A stretch of DNA of 15,350 bases. It comes from an uncultured Ruminococcus sp. (lineage in GTDB: Bacteria > Bacillota > Clostridia > Oscillospirales > Acutalibacteraceae). The stretch is taken from the NCBI GenBank assembly GCA_902803035.1, contig CADCON010000060.1, forward strand, positions 1 through 15,350, written 5' to 3'. Position 1 is the stretch's first letter; every line of letters starts with the position of its first letter. The position numbers and the translations under genes were made by a program. Positions 15,293-15,350 of the stretch are shown here, one piece after another. The notes beneath the pieces were generated by a model. That model saw only the letters and a list, made by a program, of their open reading frames with translations. It was not told where the DNA came from and did not search any database.

Positions 15293-15319
15293 CATATGCC
15301 CAGAAGGAGGTGCTGAAAG

Positions 15320-15350
15320 ATGGAAAAGATGAAAGAAGCTTATGAGTCCA
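15320..15350 (+). CDS. rpsF: Start of probable ribosomal protein S6 gene, cut by the window end
   Basis: Only the first ten codons are present (M-E-K-M-K-E-A-Y-E-S). The A-Y-E-S stretch fits the first strand of small-subunit ribosomal protein S6, which binds S18 in the 30S platform. A strong AGAAGGAGGTG ribosome binding site 6 bases upstream, a consensus promoter and a structured leader all fit a ribosomal protein operon. In Clostridia this operon usually continues with ssb and rpsR. Ten residues are too few for certainty. Confidence 0.55.
   Translation, partial: MEKMKEAYES

Overview
The window reads as a chromosomal segment of a Gram-positive anaerobe of the class Clostridia, probably a gut Oscillospiraceae/Eubacteriales-type lineage with moderately high GC. 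This is inferred from strong AGGAGG-type ribosome binding sites, TTGACA/TATAAT promoters that mostly carry a TGn extended -10, a lipobox lipoprotein, a CarD-like regulator, a FakA-like DAK2 protein next to recG, and YmdB. No phage, transposon, tRNA, rRNA or CRISPR sequence was seen. The species cannot be read from the sequence.

Left part (1-5840, all + strand): a membrane-anchored protein with 37-residue helical repeats; a 470-base spacer holding a promoter followed by a perfect 12-bp hairpin (a possible small RNA) and then the promoter and leader of the next gene, including a possible 23-codon upstream ORF; a very large sensor with an extracellular propeller, a Y_Y_Y-like domain, one membrane helix and a cytoplasmic HD-GYP c-di-GMP phosphodiesterase; a strong terminator; and a CarD-like transcription factor with its own promoter and terminator.

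Middle part (5908-13121, all - strand): two transcription units. The fakA-like gene and recG share a strong promoter at 9740-9768. Upstream of them, a TIM-barrel isomerase/endonuclease-fold gene, ymdB and an orphan peptide-binding lipoprotein are tightly spaced behind a promoter at 13225-13253. recG converges with the CarD-like gene.

Right part (13164-15350): a small membrane protein (+) is divergent from the TIM-barrel gene and convergent, with 3 bases between them, with a two-gene - strand operon of a calcineurin-type metallophosphoesterase and an amidohydrolase. The window ends with the promoter, a structured leader and the first ten codons of what is probably rpsF.

Several genes need start sites inside the longest open frame (2001, 5333, 9640, 11446, 15018), because the Shine-Dalgarno sequence fits only the inner start. 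Most of the window is ordinary housekeeping sequence. The less ordinary parts are the propeller/HD-GYP sensor with its leader, the possible small RNA before it, the rpsF leader structure, and the overlapping divergent promoters near 13.2 kb.
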